Below are positions 7,933 to 16,277 of a DNA stretch of 64,000 bases, piece by piece. The stretch's first letter is position 1; each line of letters starts with the position of its first letter. Under the pieces are notes generated by a model, which saw nothing but the letters and a program-made list of their open reading frames with translations, searched no databases and was not told where the DNA came from. Made by a program: the position numbers and the translations under genes. Location of the stretch: contig NZ_RJLM01000006.1 in NCBI RefSeq assembly GCF_004104355.1, positions 124,001 through 188,000 on the forward strand. The letters are read 5' to 3'. Origin of the DNA: Photobacterium chitinilyticum. Lineage in GTDB: Bacteria; Pseudomonadota; Gammaproteobacteria; Enterobacterales; Vibrionaceae.

Positions 7933-9165
7933 ATGACTATTAAAATATCGAAATATACATCTACACCGGTTTATATTCACGGCTGTGGTTTTAATTCAGC
8001 GTTAGGCTCTAGCCGAGAAGAGATTCATCAACGGCTACGAGATGGAAGTTTTCCTCAAGTGCAGCCAGTATCTGGCTGGTTAAATAATGGTACCGATACA
8101 GTCGTTGGCAAAGTGGCCGGTGAACTTCCCGCTATTCCAGAAAGCCTCAAACCTTATAATACCTATAATAACCGTCTGGCACTTTCGGCCTTGGCTCAAG
8201 TAGCCGAACCGATCCGACAGGCTATCGCCAAATATGGTCGGGACCGCGTGGCCGTTATCGTCGGAACCAGCACTTCGGGAACTTCCGACACCGAAGCTGC
8301 GTTGCTGGAGAAGGCAGAATCTGGCGAGTTACCAGGGCATTATCATTACAGCGTGCATGAAGCGAACGATCTCGGGGAGTTTGTTGCTGCGTATTTTGAG
8401 CTACAAGGGCCGGTATATACCATTTCGACGGCATGTTCATCGAGTGGCCGGGTATTCATGTCAGCCAGGAGATTGCTCAAGGCCGGAATAGTTGATGCCG
8501 TTGTTGTTGGCGGTTGCGATTCATTTTGTCAGCTTACGCTTAATGGCTTCAGTGGTTTGGAGGCAATGTCCGATACATTCTGTAATCCATTCAGCGAGAA
8601 CCGCAAGGGGATAAATCTTGGTGAAGCAGCGGCGTTTATGCTGTTGTCATTGACTGTTGAAGATTCGGCGTGGACCGGAGATGTTCCGGCTGTTGCTTTG
8701 CTTGGTGTCGGTGATAGCTCCGATGCCCACCATATTTCCGCACCTCACCCAGAAGGAAAAGGCGCAGAGGAGGCGATGCGCAGAGCGCTTGATGATGCTG
8801 GCCTGAAGCCAGAGAGCATTGGTTATATCAATGCCCACGGTACATCAACTCCGCTGAATGATGCCATGGAATCCAAGGCGATCAACCGCGTTTTTGGTGA
8901 GCACACGCCAGTCAGTTCGACAAAGCCACTCACCGGACATACGTTAGGTGCGGCAAGTGCGGTAGAAGCCGCAATTTGCTGGCATGTGCTGCGTTATCAG
9001 CTTGCATTGCCTGCACAGGTGAACGACGGCCAGATAGATCAATCCTTGGCTCCGGTGGCGCTGGTTCAACCGGGAACCCAACTTGTCGAGACGGCGATTT
9101 TAAGTAATTCGTTTGCCTTTGGTGGAAACAACATTAGTTTGATCTTTGGATATGCGCATGGCTAA
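7933..9165 (+). CDS. beta-ketoacyl-ACP synthase (ApeO/FabF-like)
   Basis: This is a 410-residue condensing enzyme with an intact triad: Cys168 in STACSSSGRV, His302 in NAHGTSTPLND and His336 in TGHTLGAAS, plus the Lys in STKPLTGH. It is therefore predicted to be a true synthase, not a chain-length factor. In characterised aryl polyene clusters ApeO works as a heterodimer with an inactive-Cys partner, ApeC, which is absent here. The start at 7933 follows AAGGAT; an in-frame ATG at 7918 lacks a good site. The gene overlaps the next one by 14 bases, so the two are translationally coupled. Confidence 0.85.
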   Translation: MTIKISKYTSTPVYIHGCGFNSALGSSREEIHQRLRDGSFPQVQPVSGWLNNGTDTVVGKVAGELPAIPESLKPYNTYNNRLALSALAQVAEPIRQAIAKYGRDRVAVIVGTSTSGTSDTEAALLEKAESGELPGHYHYSVHEANDLGEFVAAYFELQGPVYTISTACSSSGRVFMSARRLLKAGIVDAVVVGGCDSFCQLTLNGFSGLEAMSDTFCNPFSENRKGINLGEAAAFMLLSLTVEDSAWTGDVPAVALLGVGDSSDAHHISAPHPEGKGAEEAMRRALDDAGLKPESIGYINAHGTSTPLNDAMESKAINRVFGEHTPVSSTKPLTGHTLGAASAVEAAICWHVLRYQLALPAQVNDGQIDQSLAPVALVQPGTQLVETAILSNSFAFGGNNISLIFGYAHG

Positions 9166-9622
9166 TCTGCCACATTTGCATCAGTTATTGCCGCATGAAC
9201 AGCCGATGGCGTTGGTTGACGAACTGGTTGATGTTGGTGATAAGCATATTCATTGCCGAGTGATCCCAGACGAGCGGAATCTGTTTTTCGATACCGAAAG
9301 CAGGACGATCCCCGGCTATGTTGGCGTAGAGCTGATGGCGCAATCTGTCGCTGGCTGGTCGGGTTACCATGCCTGGGTGCGGGGTAAATCCTCCCCCGTT
9401 GGTTTCTTGTTGGGCTGCCGTTGTTACAAGACAGAGTGCAGCGCATTTAAAGAACATCAAGTGCTTGATATTTATGCCGAACAAGTTTTGGAAAATAACG
9501 GCATGGCAGTTTTCTCATGTCGTATTGAACATCAGGGTACAGTGCTTGCCAACAGTCAGCTTAATCTGTTCATACCGTCACAGGAAAAATTGGAACAAAC
9601 GCTTAAAAAGGACTTTTTATGA
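9152..9622 (+). CDS. ApeP-like 3-hydroxyacyl-ACP dehydratase
   Basis: This encodes about 156 residues of the hotdog dehydratase family annotated in aryl polyene clusters (ApeP; COG4706-like). It has the N-terminal LLPHEQPMALVDELVDV, then PGYVGVELMAQSVAGWSGY and GFLLGCRCY, all conserved in that family. It differs from the FabZ-like dehydratase upstream, and two different dehydratases are normal for this pathway. The ATG at 9152 or 9158 lies inside the ketosynthase end; a TTG at 9146 is also open. Its stop overlaps the next start (ATGA). Confidence 0.85.
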   Translation: MRMANLPHLHQLLPHEQPMALVDELVDVGDKHIHCRVIPDERNLFFDTESRTIPGYVGVELMAQSVAGWSGYHAWVRGKSSPVGFLLGCRCYKTECSAFKEHQVLDIYAEQVLENNGMAVFSCRIEHQGTVLANSQLNLFIPSQEKLEQTLKKDFL

Positions 9623-10344
9623 TTCGTCAGGTGCTCGTTACAGGGGCAAGTAAAGGTATTGGGCGTGCTATTGCCATCCAGCTTGCAAAAGATGCTTTTA
9701 CCATTGTTGTTCATTATATGGGTGATCATGCCGGTGCCGAACTAACGCTGGCAGAGATAAAGCACCTTGGTGGAGAAGGACGGCTTATCCAGTTTGATAT
9801 TCGTGACCGTCAGCAATGCCGTGAAGTGCTCGAAGCCGATATAGCCCAGCATGGCGCTTACTATGGTGTGGTGAGTAATGCCGGCATCTCTCGCGATACG
9901 GCGTTTCCGGCGATGAGCGAAGAGGAGTGGGATGGTGTTGTCCATACCAACTTGGATGGTTTTTACAATGTACTTCACCCGTGCGTGATGCCTATGGTGA
10001 GGCTTCGCAAAGGCGGACGAATTGTGACCTTGGCATCGGTATCCGGCATCATGGGTACGCGTGGCCAGACGAATTACAGTGCGGCTAAAGCCGGAGTGAT
10101 CGGGGCAACTAAATCACTGGCTTTAGAGCTGGCGAAGAGAAAGATCACAGCAAACTGCGTAGCGCCGGGGCTGATAGACACTGGCATGGTTGACGAGCAT
10201 GTCAAAGAGCAGTCATTACCCATTATTCCGCTGCGCCGTATGGGTGAGCCACAGGAGGTGGCAGGGCTGGTAAGTTATTTGATGTCAGATATTGCTGCTT
10301 ACGTGACCCGCCAGGTGATCTCGGTAAACGGCGGGTTGATATAG
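9619..10344 (+). CDS. FabG-like 3-ketoacyl-ACP reductase (ApeQ-like)
   Basis: This is a 241-residue short-chain dehydrogenase. The Rossmann motif TGASKGIG is near residue 8, NAG near 90, a Ser in LASVSG, and the catalytic Tyr153-X3-Lys157 in YSAAK. It reduces 3-ketoacyl to 3-hydroxyacyl thioesters with NADPH, and fits as the ketoreductase of this operon (ApeQ position). The ATG overlaps the upstream stop as ATGA behind AAAAAGGA. It is the last gene of the unit. In complete clusters a second ketosynthase (ApeR) follows; here there is only intergenic DNA. Confidence 0.88.
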   Translation: MIRQVLVTGASKGIGRAIAIQLAKDAFTIVVHYMGDHAGAELTLAEIKHLGGEGRLIQFDIRDRQQCREVLEADIAQHGAYYGVVSNAGISRDTAFPAMSEEEWDGVVHTNLDGFYNVLHPCVMPMVRLRKGGRIVTLASVSGIMGTRGQTNYSAAKAGVIGATKSLALELAKRKITANCVAPGLIDTGMVDEHVKEQSLPIIPLRRMGEPQEVAGLVSYLMSDIAAYVTRQVISVNGGLI

Positions 10345-10535
10345 TAGCGAGCCAGTATTTGTGAAGAACAAGCTGTTAACCACTTTTATTAGCATGATTT
10401 TTTCGATCTAAAGGTTTATCCCGCCTGCCATATTCCTTAAACTTGTATTTAATCTGATTGAATTGCTGGTCGGCGTATTTTGTCGGCCTGAACTGATCAA
10501 CATGACAAGCAAGGCCTTGGCCTGAGGGATAACAA

Positions 10536-11069
10536 ATGACAAAAGCTAGAATTGGTATTGTAACGGTTAGCGACCGTGCGAGTGCAGGTGTATACGACGA
10601 TATTTCAGGCAAAGCAATCATCGAGACATTGAATGACTATCTTGTTTCTGAGTGGGAGCCTGTTTACGAAGTGATCCCTGACGAACAAGACGTTATCGAA
10701 GCGACGCTGATTAAAATGGCCGATGAACTAGATTGTAGCCTTATCGTGACGACGGGCGGTACAGGTCCGGCAAAGCGTGATGTAACCCCTGAGGCAACAG
10801 AAGCTGTTTGTGACCGAATGATGCCCGGTTTTGGTGAGCTGATGCGTGCAGAGTCGTTGAAGTTTGTCCCTACGGCAATTTTGTCGCGTCAGACTGCGGG
10901 GCTACGTGCCGATAGCCTTATTGTGAATCTACCAGGTAAGCCAAAGTCGATTCGAGAATGTCTGGATGCTGTTTTCCCTGCTATACCTTATTGTATTGAT
11001 TTGATGGAAGGCCCTTATCTTGAGTGTAATGAAGAGGTGATGAAGCCCTTCCGTCCTAAAAAGAAGTAA
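10536..11069 (+). CDS. mog: molybdopterin adenylyltransferase
   Basis: This is a 177-residue MoaB/Mog-fold protein. It carries VSDRASAGVY, the nucleotide-binding TTGGTGPAKRDVTPEAT, MPGFGELMR and LPGKPKSI, which align closely with E. coli Mog from memory, including the late YCIDLMEGPY. It adenylates molybdopterin so that MoeA can insert molybdate, in the cytoplasm. The ATG follows GAGGGAT. It stands alone on the strand, behind a 190-base gap that should hold its promoter. The assignment to Mog over MoaB rests on the length and these motifs. Confidence 0.9.
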   Translation: MTKARIGIVTVSDRASAGVYDDISGKAIIETLNDYLVSEWEPVYEVIPDEQDVIEATLIKMADELDCSLIVTTGGTGPAKRDVTPEATEAVCDRMMPGFGELMRAESLKFVPTAILSRQTAGLRADSLIVNLPGKPKSIRECLDAVFPAIPYCIDLMEGPYLECNEEVMKPFRPKKK

Positions 11070-11126
11070 CAGTGAGAAAAATGCTGGTAACCAGCAAGGT
11101 TGCCAGCGTTTAATAGGAGAGCTGTT

Positions 11127-11897
11127 GTGAAGGTAAAAGCACTTGTTGTCTTATTGAGTATGCTGGCTATGCCTGTTCATGCTAGTTGGGAAGAGCTAAA
11201 AGAGACGGCATCAGATATTGGTAGTAAAGTTAGCGAAAGTTCAAAAAAGGCTTGGGATAGTGTTTCAGAATTTTCGAAAGAGACATGGGATTCTGTGTCG
11301 GACTGGGGAGAAGAGGCATTCAATACTGCTGGTGAATGGACTGATTCCTCTATAGAAAAAGGGAAAGAGTGGCTGGATGCTGGCGAGGCCAAGCTTGATG
11401 AAATGCTGGAACCCGAAACCCCAGAACAGGCCCGTTTGGCATTAAATACTATGTCTGATACAGCGCTGGTACGTTTGTTCAATGAGCAACCTTCAGCCAA
11501 GCTGTTATTTGATGATGCGTATGGTTATGCAGTATTTGACTCGCGTAAATTTTCCCTGATGCTTCACACAAGCCAAGGGGCAGGTGTTGCAGTAAATCGC
11601 AACACAGACAAGCGTACCTACATGAAAATGTTTGGAGCAGGATTAGCAGCTGGTCTTGGTGGTAAGTTCTATCAGCAAGTCATTATGTTCGAGAACCAGC
11701 AAAGCTTTGATAGCTTTGTCGATGATGGCTGGGAGGCGACATCAGAAATGGGTGCAGTTGCCGGCACCGAAAGTGCAGAACTGACAGCTAAGTATAATGG
11801 TGGGATGGCGATATATCAGATTGATGAGAAAGGTTTGTTGCTTGATGCCAATATCTCAGGATCTAAATATTGGATCGATACCGATTTAACCCAATAG
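11127..11897 (+). CDS. exported SYLF-domain (YSC84/DUF500-like) protein
   Basis: This encodes 256 residues from a GTG placed behind TAGGAGA. The signal peptide ends at VHA-S near residue 19. Residues ~20-90 are a polar helical region with repeated SKxxWDSVSE-type units, a probable amphipathic coiled coil. The C-terminal ~160 residues match the SYLF lipid-binding fold (AYGYAVFDS, GAGVAVN, the glycine-rich MFGAGLAAGLGGK, a final GLLLDANISGSKY). Bacterial SYLF proteins are thought to bind membranes. The role here is unknown. It is monocistronic and follows mog by about 60 bases. Confidence 0.75.
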   Translation: MKVKALVVLLSMLAMPVHASWEELKETASDIGSKVSESSKKAWDSVSEFSKETWDSVSDWGEEAFNTAGEWTDSSIEKGKEWLDAGEAKLDEMLEPETPEQARLALNTMSDTALVRLFNEQPSAKLLFDDAYGYAVFDSRKFSLMLHTSQGAGVAVNRNTDKRTYMKMFGAGLAAGLGGKFYQQVIMFENQQSFDSFVDDGWEATSEMGAVAGTESAELTAKYNGGMAIYQIDEKGLLLDANISGSKYWIDTDLTQ

Positions 11898-12032
11898 AAT
11901 GGTTAATCCCTTTCGGTTTTTGTTCTTAATTATTACTAATAATTGCTATGGCTTGTAGGTTGGGAAGTTGCAGAACAGGCCATTGTTGAGCCAAGAATAA
12001 AAATGTAGTTATTATCTCTACCGGGGGCATGT

Positions 12033-13052
12033 ATGGAAGGGTTTATTCGAGCGCTGCCAAAAGTTGAGTTGCACCTCCATATTGAAGGCACGTTAGCGCC
12101 TGAAATGATGTATGAAATGGCGAAGCGCAACCAGGTGACGTTACCTTACCAGACTGTTGCAGATGTTCGTGCTGCTTATGAATTTAGCGATCTACCGTCT
12201 TTCTTCTCTCTTTATAATTTGGGTATATCGGTACTGAGAACCGAGCAAGATTTTTATGATCTAACGTGGGCTTACCTTGAATGCTGCAAAAACGATCATG
12301 TACTGCATACCGAGATTTCTTTTGATCCCCAGCTTCACACTCGCAGAGGTGTAGCGTTTGCAACCGTTGTTAACGGGATCCTCCGGGCTCTGCAGGCCGG
12401 GTACTCAACTTTGGGGATCAGTAACCGTTTGATCATGTGTTTTCAGCGGGATTTATCGGAACAAGACGCGTTGGAAACATTGCAGCAAGCGATGCCATAT
12501 AAAGATAAGATCATTGCTGTTGGGTTGGATTCATCTGAGCAGGAAAACCCACTCGAGAAATTTACCCAGGTTTTCGAGATGGCCAGGCAAGCTGGTTTTC
12601 TCACTGTCGCACATGCGGGTGAATACGGGCCTGTTGCCAATATCTGGAGTGCTATTGAGCAATTGCAAGTATCTAGAGTTGACCATGGTATACGTTGTAC
12701 CGATGACGATGAACTTGTAGAGCACCTAGTTAGTTCTCGTACCCCTTTGACTGTCTGTCCGTTGTCGAATGTTAAGCTTGGCGTATTTTCAAAGATGTCC
12801 GAGCATAATATAGCAGCGCTGCTTGAAAGGGGCGTGTGTGTGACCATCAATTCGGACGACCCGGCCTATTGCGGTGGCTACATGACTGATAACTTTATGG
12901 CAGTGGCTAACGCATTCAAGCTATCAAAACCTGAGATGGCCAAATTTAGCTGGAACGCTATTGAAGCGAGTTTTTTGATCCCAGATGAAAAAACGGCATT
13001 ACAAGCACGGTTACAACATTATTTGGATTTGAATTTTAGGCCGATTATTTAA
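12033..13052 (+). CDS. adenine deaminase (adenosine deaminase superfamily)
   Basis: This is a 339-residue TIM-barrel deaminase. Zinc ligands are in VELHLHIEGTL (HxH), in the His of TVAHAGEYGP and in the Asp of INSDDPAYCGGY; DHGIRC and CPLSNVKL are also typical. The sequence around FFSLYNLGISVLRTEQDFYDLTWAY and the AHAGE form match the adenine deaminase branch, not classical adenosine deaminase with its DLHRHLDGN start. It converts adenine to hypoxanthine for purine salvage in the cytoplasm. The ATG follows CGGGGG. Annotation pipelines may call it adenosine deaminase. Confidence 0.85.
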   Translation: MEGFIRALPKVELHLHIEGTLAPEMMYEMAKRNQVTLPYQTVADVRAAYEFSDLPSFFSLYNLGISVLRTEQDFYDLTWAYLECCKNDHVLHTEISFDPQLHTRRGVAFATVVNGILRALQAGYSTLGISNRLIMCFQRDLSEQDALETLQQAMPYKDKIIAVGLDSSEQENPLEKFTQVFEMARQAGFLTVAHAGEYGPVANIWSAIEQLQVSRVDHGIRCTDDDELVEHLVSSRTPLTVCPLSNVKLGVFSKMSEHNIAALLERGVCVTINSDDPAYCGGYMTDNFMAVANAFKLSKPEMAKFSWNAIEASFLIPDEKTALQARLQHYLDLNFRPII

Positions 13053-13054
13053 AA

Positions 13055-13077
13055 AGCCTATCAAGTGTAGATAGGCT
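13055..13077 (-). terminator. Rho-independent terminator
   Basis: The sequence AGCCTATC, seven-base loop, GATAGGCT has an A-run on its left that reads as TTTTT on the minus strand. It best serves the minus-strand gene ending at 13087, and may also stop transcription from the adenine deaminase. Confidence 0.75.
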
Positions 13078-13086
13078 ATTACTTGG

Positions 13087-13656
13087 CTATTTGTTGCCAA
13101 ATAGTCGTTTAAGATGTTTTTTGAGTGTTACGTAGAAAGGGCTTGAATCAGCTTGTTGGCGAGCCTGTTTCTTCGCAACTTCTATCCCGGTGTAATAGGC
13201 TTGCATGAAGCGCGTCCGGTAGCGTTCAGCTTCTTCCGTTTGCTGCTCATCATCAAGTAGCCCTGCAGTTTCCAGCGCATGATCGTTGGCATAGCTGTAA
13301 TCGATACCAGTAAATCCTTGGGTCAAAAACCACAGCATCGATATTACGATTAATTCGTCGTGACTTAGCTCAGTGAACTTTTCGGCATGTTCGGCACCGA
13401 CTTGGTCACTGAACATAGCCTTTAGTTCTGCAGCTTTGGGTTCAGTGATTTGATAGTTATCGAGTGCTTCGTGATGTGATTTGGTCAATAGTCCGAGTAT
13501 TAAATCTTGGCTGAGTTTGTCAGGACGGTGCTGGCTGATCTTGTCAAAGAAAGGTGCACTGACTGTGATGAACTGGTCAAGAAATGTTTGTTCGTGTTCA
13601 CTGAAGTCCAGTGTGGAAAGCCCCATATGCTGGAGTTCTTTAAGTAGGTGAGTCAT
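13087..13656 (-). CDS. hypothetical helical cytoplasmic protein
   Basis: This encodes about 189 residues from the ATG at 13656, with GGGA just upstream. No signal peptide or membrane segment is seen, and the protein is predominantly helical. It has a single hydrophobic stretch in ELIVISMLWFLTQGF and a basic C-terminus. I do not recognise a family. It is transcribed convergently with the adenine deaminase and appears to be a single-gene unit. Confidence 0.6.
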   Translation of the reverse strand: MTHLLKELQHMGLSTLDFSEHEQTFLDQFITVSAPFFDKISQHRPDKLSQDLILGLLTKSHHEALDNYQITEPKAAELKAMFSDQVGAEHAEKFTELSHDELIVISMLWFLTQGFTGIDYSYANDHALETAGLLDDEQQTEEAERYRTRFMQAYYTGIEVAKKQARQQADSSPFYVTLKKHLKRLFGNK

Positions 13657-13841
13657 GATTCCCAAGAAAAATGATAAATCTTGTCTGTATTATACATTTG
13701 ATATAAAGGAAGGTGAGAGAATTTAATATGCAATCCTGCTCATTTTCAAAACTAGAATAATAATTCTAATCTGATCTGATAAGTTACTACGTATAAGTGC
13801 TAGCATCAAAACGATGGGCAAAGCAGTCAATGGAGATAGAA

Positions 13842-14324
13842 ATGACAACATTTTACGACCTTTCTGCAAATACGATCCGTGGTGAGCAGATTTCGATGAA
13901 TGACTATGCGGGGAAAGTGGTGCTAGTCGTTAATACTGCCAGTAAGTGTGGTTTCACTCCTCAATATCAGGGCCTGCAAGATTTATATGCAAAATATAAA
14001 GATCAGGGGCTGGTTATTTTGGGGTTTCCGTGTAACCAGTTCGGAGGCCAAGAGCCTGGCGCAAATGAAGAAATAGTAGAAGCATGCCAGATCAACTACG
14101 GGGTTGACTTCCAGATGTTCGAAAAGGTGGATGTGAACGGCTCCGATGCACATGAAGTGTTTCAATATCTAAAAAAAGCATTACCAGGCCTCGTAGGACA
14201 AAAAATAAAGTGGAATTTCACAAAATTCTTGATTGGAAAAAGTGGCAGGCCAATCAAGCGTTATGCGCCGACAAAGCGCCCAGAGTCCATGGAGGATGAT
14301 ATCTTGAAGGCGTTAAACGCGTAA
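13842..14324 (+). CDS. glutathione peroxidase family thiol peroxidase
   Basis: This is a 160-residue enzyme with the peroxidatic Cys36 in [13 protein letters not shown], the Gln in [13 protein letters not shown] and the Trp-Asn pair in KWNFTKFLI, which together form the GPx active site. A second Cys is in GFPCNQ, and another in VEACQINYG could resolve a disulfide, so thioredoxin-dependent activity is possible. It reduces peroxides in the cytoplasm. I chose the ATG at 13842 behind GGAGAT; the frame is open upstream to 13797. A short hairpin follows the stop. Confidence 0.88.
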   Translation: MTTFYDLSANTIRGEQISMNDYAGKVVLVVNTASKCGFTPQYQGLQDLYAKYKDQGLVILGFPCNQFGGQEPGANEEIVEACQINYGVDFQMFEKVDVNGSDAHEVFQYLKKALPGLVGQKIKWNFTKFLIGKSGRPIKRYAPTKRPESMEDDILKALNA

Positions 14325-14349
14325 TCGTAGCTAAAGCGGGGATAGAGAG

Positions 14350-14366
14350 GCCTGATACTGTCAGGC
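14350..14366 (+). terminator. probable terminator of the peroxidase gene
   Basis: The sequence GCCTGA-TACTG-TCAGGC forms a 6-bp hairpin followed by a T-rich stretch. It is of moderate quality. The EAL fragment begins directly after it, so that fragment has little room for its own promoter. Confidence 0.5.
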
Positions 14367-14369
14367 TTC

Positions 14370-14954
14370 ATGACTTTTCTATTTACAATAAATTTATTGA
14401 TGAAAAAGCACCGGTTGCAACTTGATGATTTAGATCACCTGGCGATTAATTTGTCAGGGGCATCTTTAGGTGACAATGACTTGCTACATCATATAATGCA
14501 TCAGATTGAAAATAATCGCCTGCCCCCTAACAAAATTAAATTTGAAATAACGGAAACTGCTGCCATCAGCAATCTGCATGATGCAAGTCTATTTATAAAT
14601 ACATTGCGAGAGTTTGGCTGTCAGTTTGCGTTGGATGATTTTGGCAGTGGTTTGTCATCGTTTGCATATCTCAAAAATTTAGCTGTTAGTACACTTAAAA
14701 TAGATGGTCTTTTTGTTAAAGATATTTTGAATAACCGGATTGATGGTGCAATGGTTAAATCAATCAATGAAATTGGCCATGTTATGGGGATGAAAACTAT
14801 CGCAGAGTTTGTTGAGAGTGATGCGATAAAAGAGCGCTTAACAAATATTGGGGTTGATTATGCTCAGGGATACGGCATTGGTAAGCCGGAGCCTATCGAC
14901 AGTATTCTTGTTGAACTATCAATGCTTCAAGCCGAAGCGTGTGATGAAAATTAG
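14370..14954 (+). pseudogene. N-terminally truncated EAL-domain remnant
   Basis: The frame encodes only the C-terminal two-thirds of an EAL (c-di-GMP phosphodiesterase) domain. KFEITETAAI, the DDFGSG loop, LKIDGLFVK, TIAEFVES and YAQGYGIGKPEP are all present in order. The N-terminal part is missing, including the EAL motif itself that supplies a metal ligand, as is any upstream sensory or GGDEF region. The frame opens right after the peroxidase terminator and no proper ribosome binding site is seen. I read it as the stump of a larger GGDEF-EAL or PAS-EAL gene. A non-catalytic c-di-GMP-binding protein cannot be ruled out. Confidence 0.65.
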
Positions 14955-14989
14955 TTTGATTATTGATATTGCAATGATAAGCATCTTGT

Positions 14990-15970
14990 TTAGCCTTGCG
15001 TAAGTTTATCTATCTTATAAACTGATTGAAATGTAATAACTTTTTCTTGTGTGGAAAATAATTCGACCTGCTTTATTACCTGAAGTTTGGACTCGCCATG
15101 CCGTTGTTGAGTAATACTTTTGAGTTGTGATGCCGCTTTATAGCGGCGGGTAGTTGTCTTTTTATCTTTTAGGTAATAGCTTAAAAATTGAAGCTGGATT
15201 GATAAGTCGTTAAAGTCACCAAGTTCATCTTGCAGTTGCTTCATACATTTAATTTGTTCTTTACTGCTTTGTGGCGGCAAGATTGGAGAAAAGTACTCCA
15301 ATAGATATCGAAGCTTTTTGCAGCGGATCCGTAGCCGGTGAATGACATTGTCTGTACTTTGATTATCGAGTCGGTGGCAAAGCGTTAGTGTGCCTTGGAA
15401 ATGTTGCTGGATAATCTCATAGCCAAATACCTTGCTGGCACTATGTCCTTCTTCAGTTTGGTTGGCTTCCATTTCTGCCAGCAATCCTTGAACTAACAGG
15501 CACTGTTGTTCATAGTTGTCTGTTTTCAGCCACTTCTTTGTGTCTTTATAGGCTTTTCTTCGTGCATCCTGCAATTCATCAATGAAGCAGGTAAGTCCCT
15601 GATGATGGGAATGTTCTAAACAAGAGAAGTAATCATCCATTTTATAGAGAAAAACATCGAGATCCCTGAGTCGATTGGTTTTTTGCATCATGGTTTTGAA
15701 CTCATTGTTGAGCATTGCTTTTTGCTGGGGGAAAAACAGACTTTTGAGAAGGCTAATCAGTGCCCGGCATCGACGTAGCGCTACTCTATACTGGTGAAGA
15801 AACTCGCTATTATCATCGCGGATAATGCCTCTTTCATGCCGCTTTGCATGTTGAAACTCAGCATTGAGAGTGTGGAAAGTTGGTAGAAAAATCTCAGCCG
15901 AGGCAGATAATACTATTTCAGGCTTTTTTCTCTTGGGTAGCTTTAGTTGGTCGCGCTTGTTTACATTCAT
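14990..15970 (-). CDS. CHAD-domain protein
   Basis: This 326-residue protein is all helical and rich in basic residues. It has the CHAD signature: HQYRVALRRCRALISLLKSLF near the start, TNRLRDLDVFL, then RLRIRCKKLRYLLEYFSP and LQDELGDFNDL in the second half. CHAD domains bind polyphosphate through conserved His/Arg/Lys residues and often accompany CYTH or polyphosphate enzymes; no such partner is next to it here. The ATG at 15970 follows a GAGGTGAAGGG site. Cytoplasmic. The biological role is uncertain. Confidence 0.85.
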   Translation of the reverse strand: MNVNKRDQLKLPKRKKPEIVLSASAEIFLPTFHTLNAEFQHAKRHERGIIRDDNSEFLHQYRVALRRCRALISLLKSLFFPQQKAMLNNEFKTMMQKTNRLRDLDVFLYKMDDYFSCLEHSHHQGLTCFIDELQDARRKAYKDTKKWLKTDNYEQQCLLVQGLLAEMEANQTEEGHSASKVFGYEIIQQHFQGTLTLCHRLDNQSTDNVIHRLRIRCKKLRYLLEYFSPILPPQSSKEQIKCMKQLQDELGDFNDLSIQLQFLSYYLKDKKTTTRRYKAASQLKSITQQRHGESKLQVIKQVELFSTQEKVITFQSVYKIDKLTQG

Positions 15971-16277
15971 CCCTTCACCTCTTTAAACAAGCTTAGTTGT
16001 TGCAAGAAAGGAATGGCGTAAAGCTTTTGAAATTGCTAGTCATGTTGCAAAGATAATAATCATGTAGTCAATGTGGTGAGTGATCTGCGTTAATAAAGTT
16101 ACCTTCACATTCTTACTCATTTTTGTTGTCAATCTGAGTTTACGCCTGGTGTTTACATGTTCGTAACATAACTTTATTTGGAAATGTCTCATCATTTGGT
16201 AGAAATGCTAATCCTATTAGTAAGCGCCGGATCGTCTGGAACACGGTTGCTGCTGACAGAAAGTGAGGATTATACGG
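15971..16277. other. divergent intergenic region between CHAD gene and hpd
   Basis: This region of about 306 bases must hold promoters for both divergent genes. A sequence TTTACATGTTCGTAA at about 16152-16166 weakly resembles a TyrR-type inverted arrangement, but I do not consider it proven. No ORF or strong hairpin is seen. Confidence 0.35.

Noticed and set aside
16152-16166. TyrR-like sequence upstream of hpd
   Set aside because: The match is partial and in the wrong half-site order, so I did not call it as a site.
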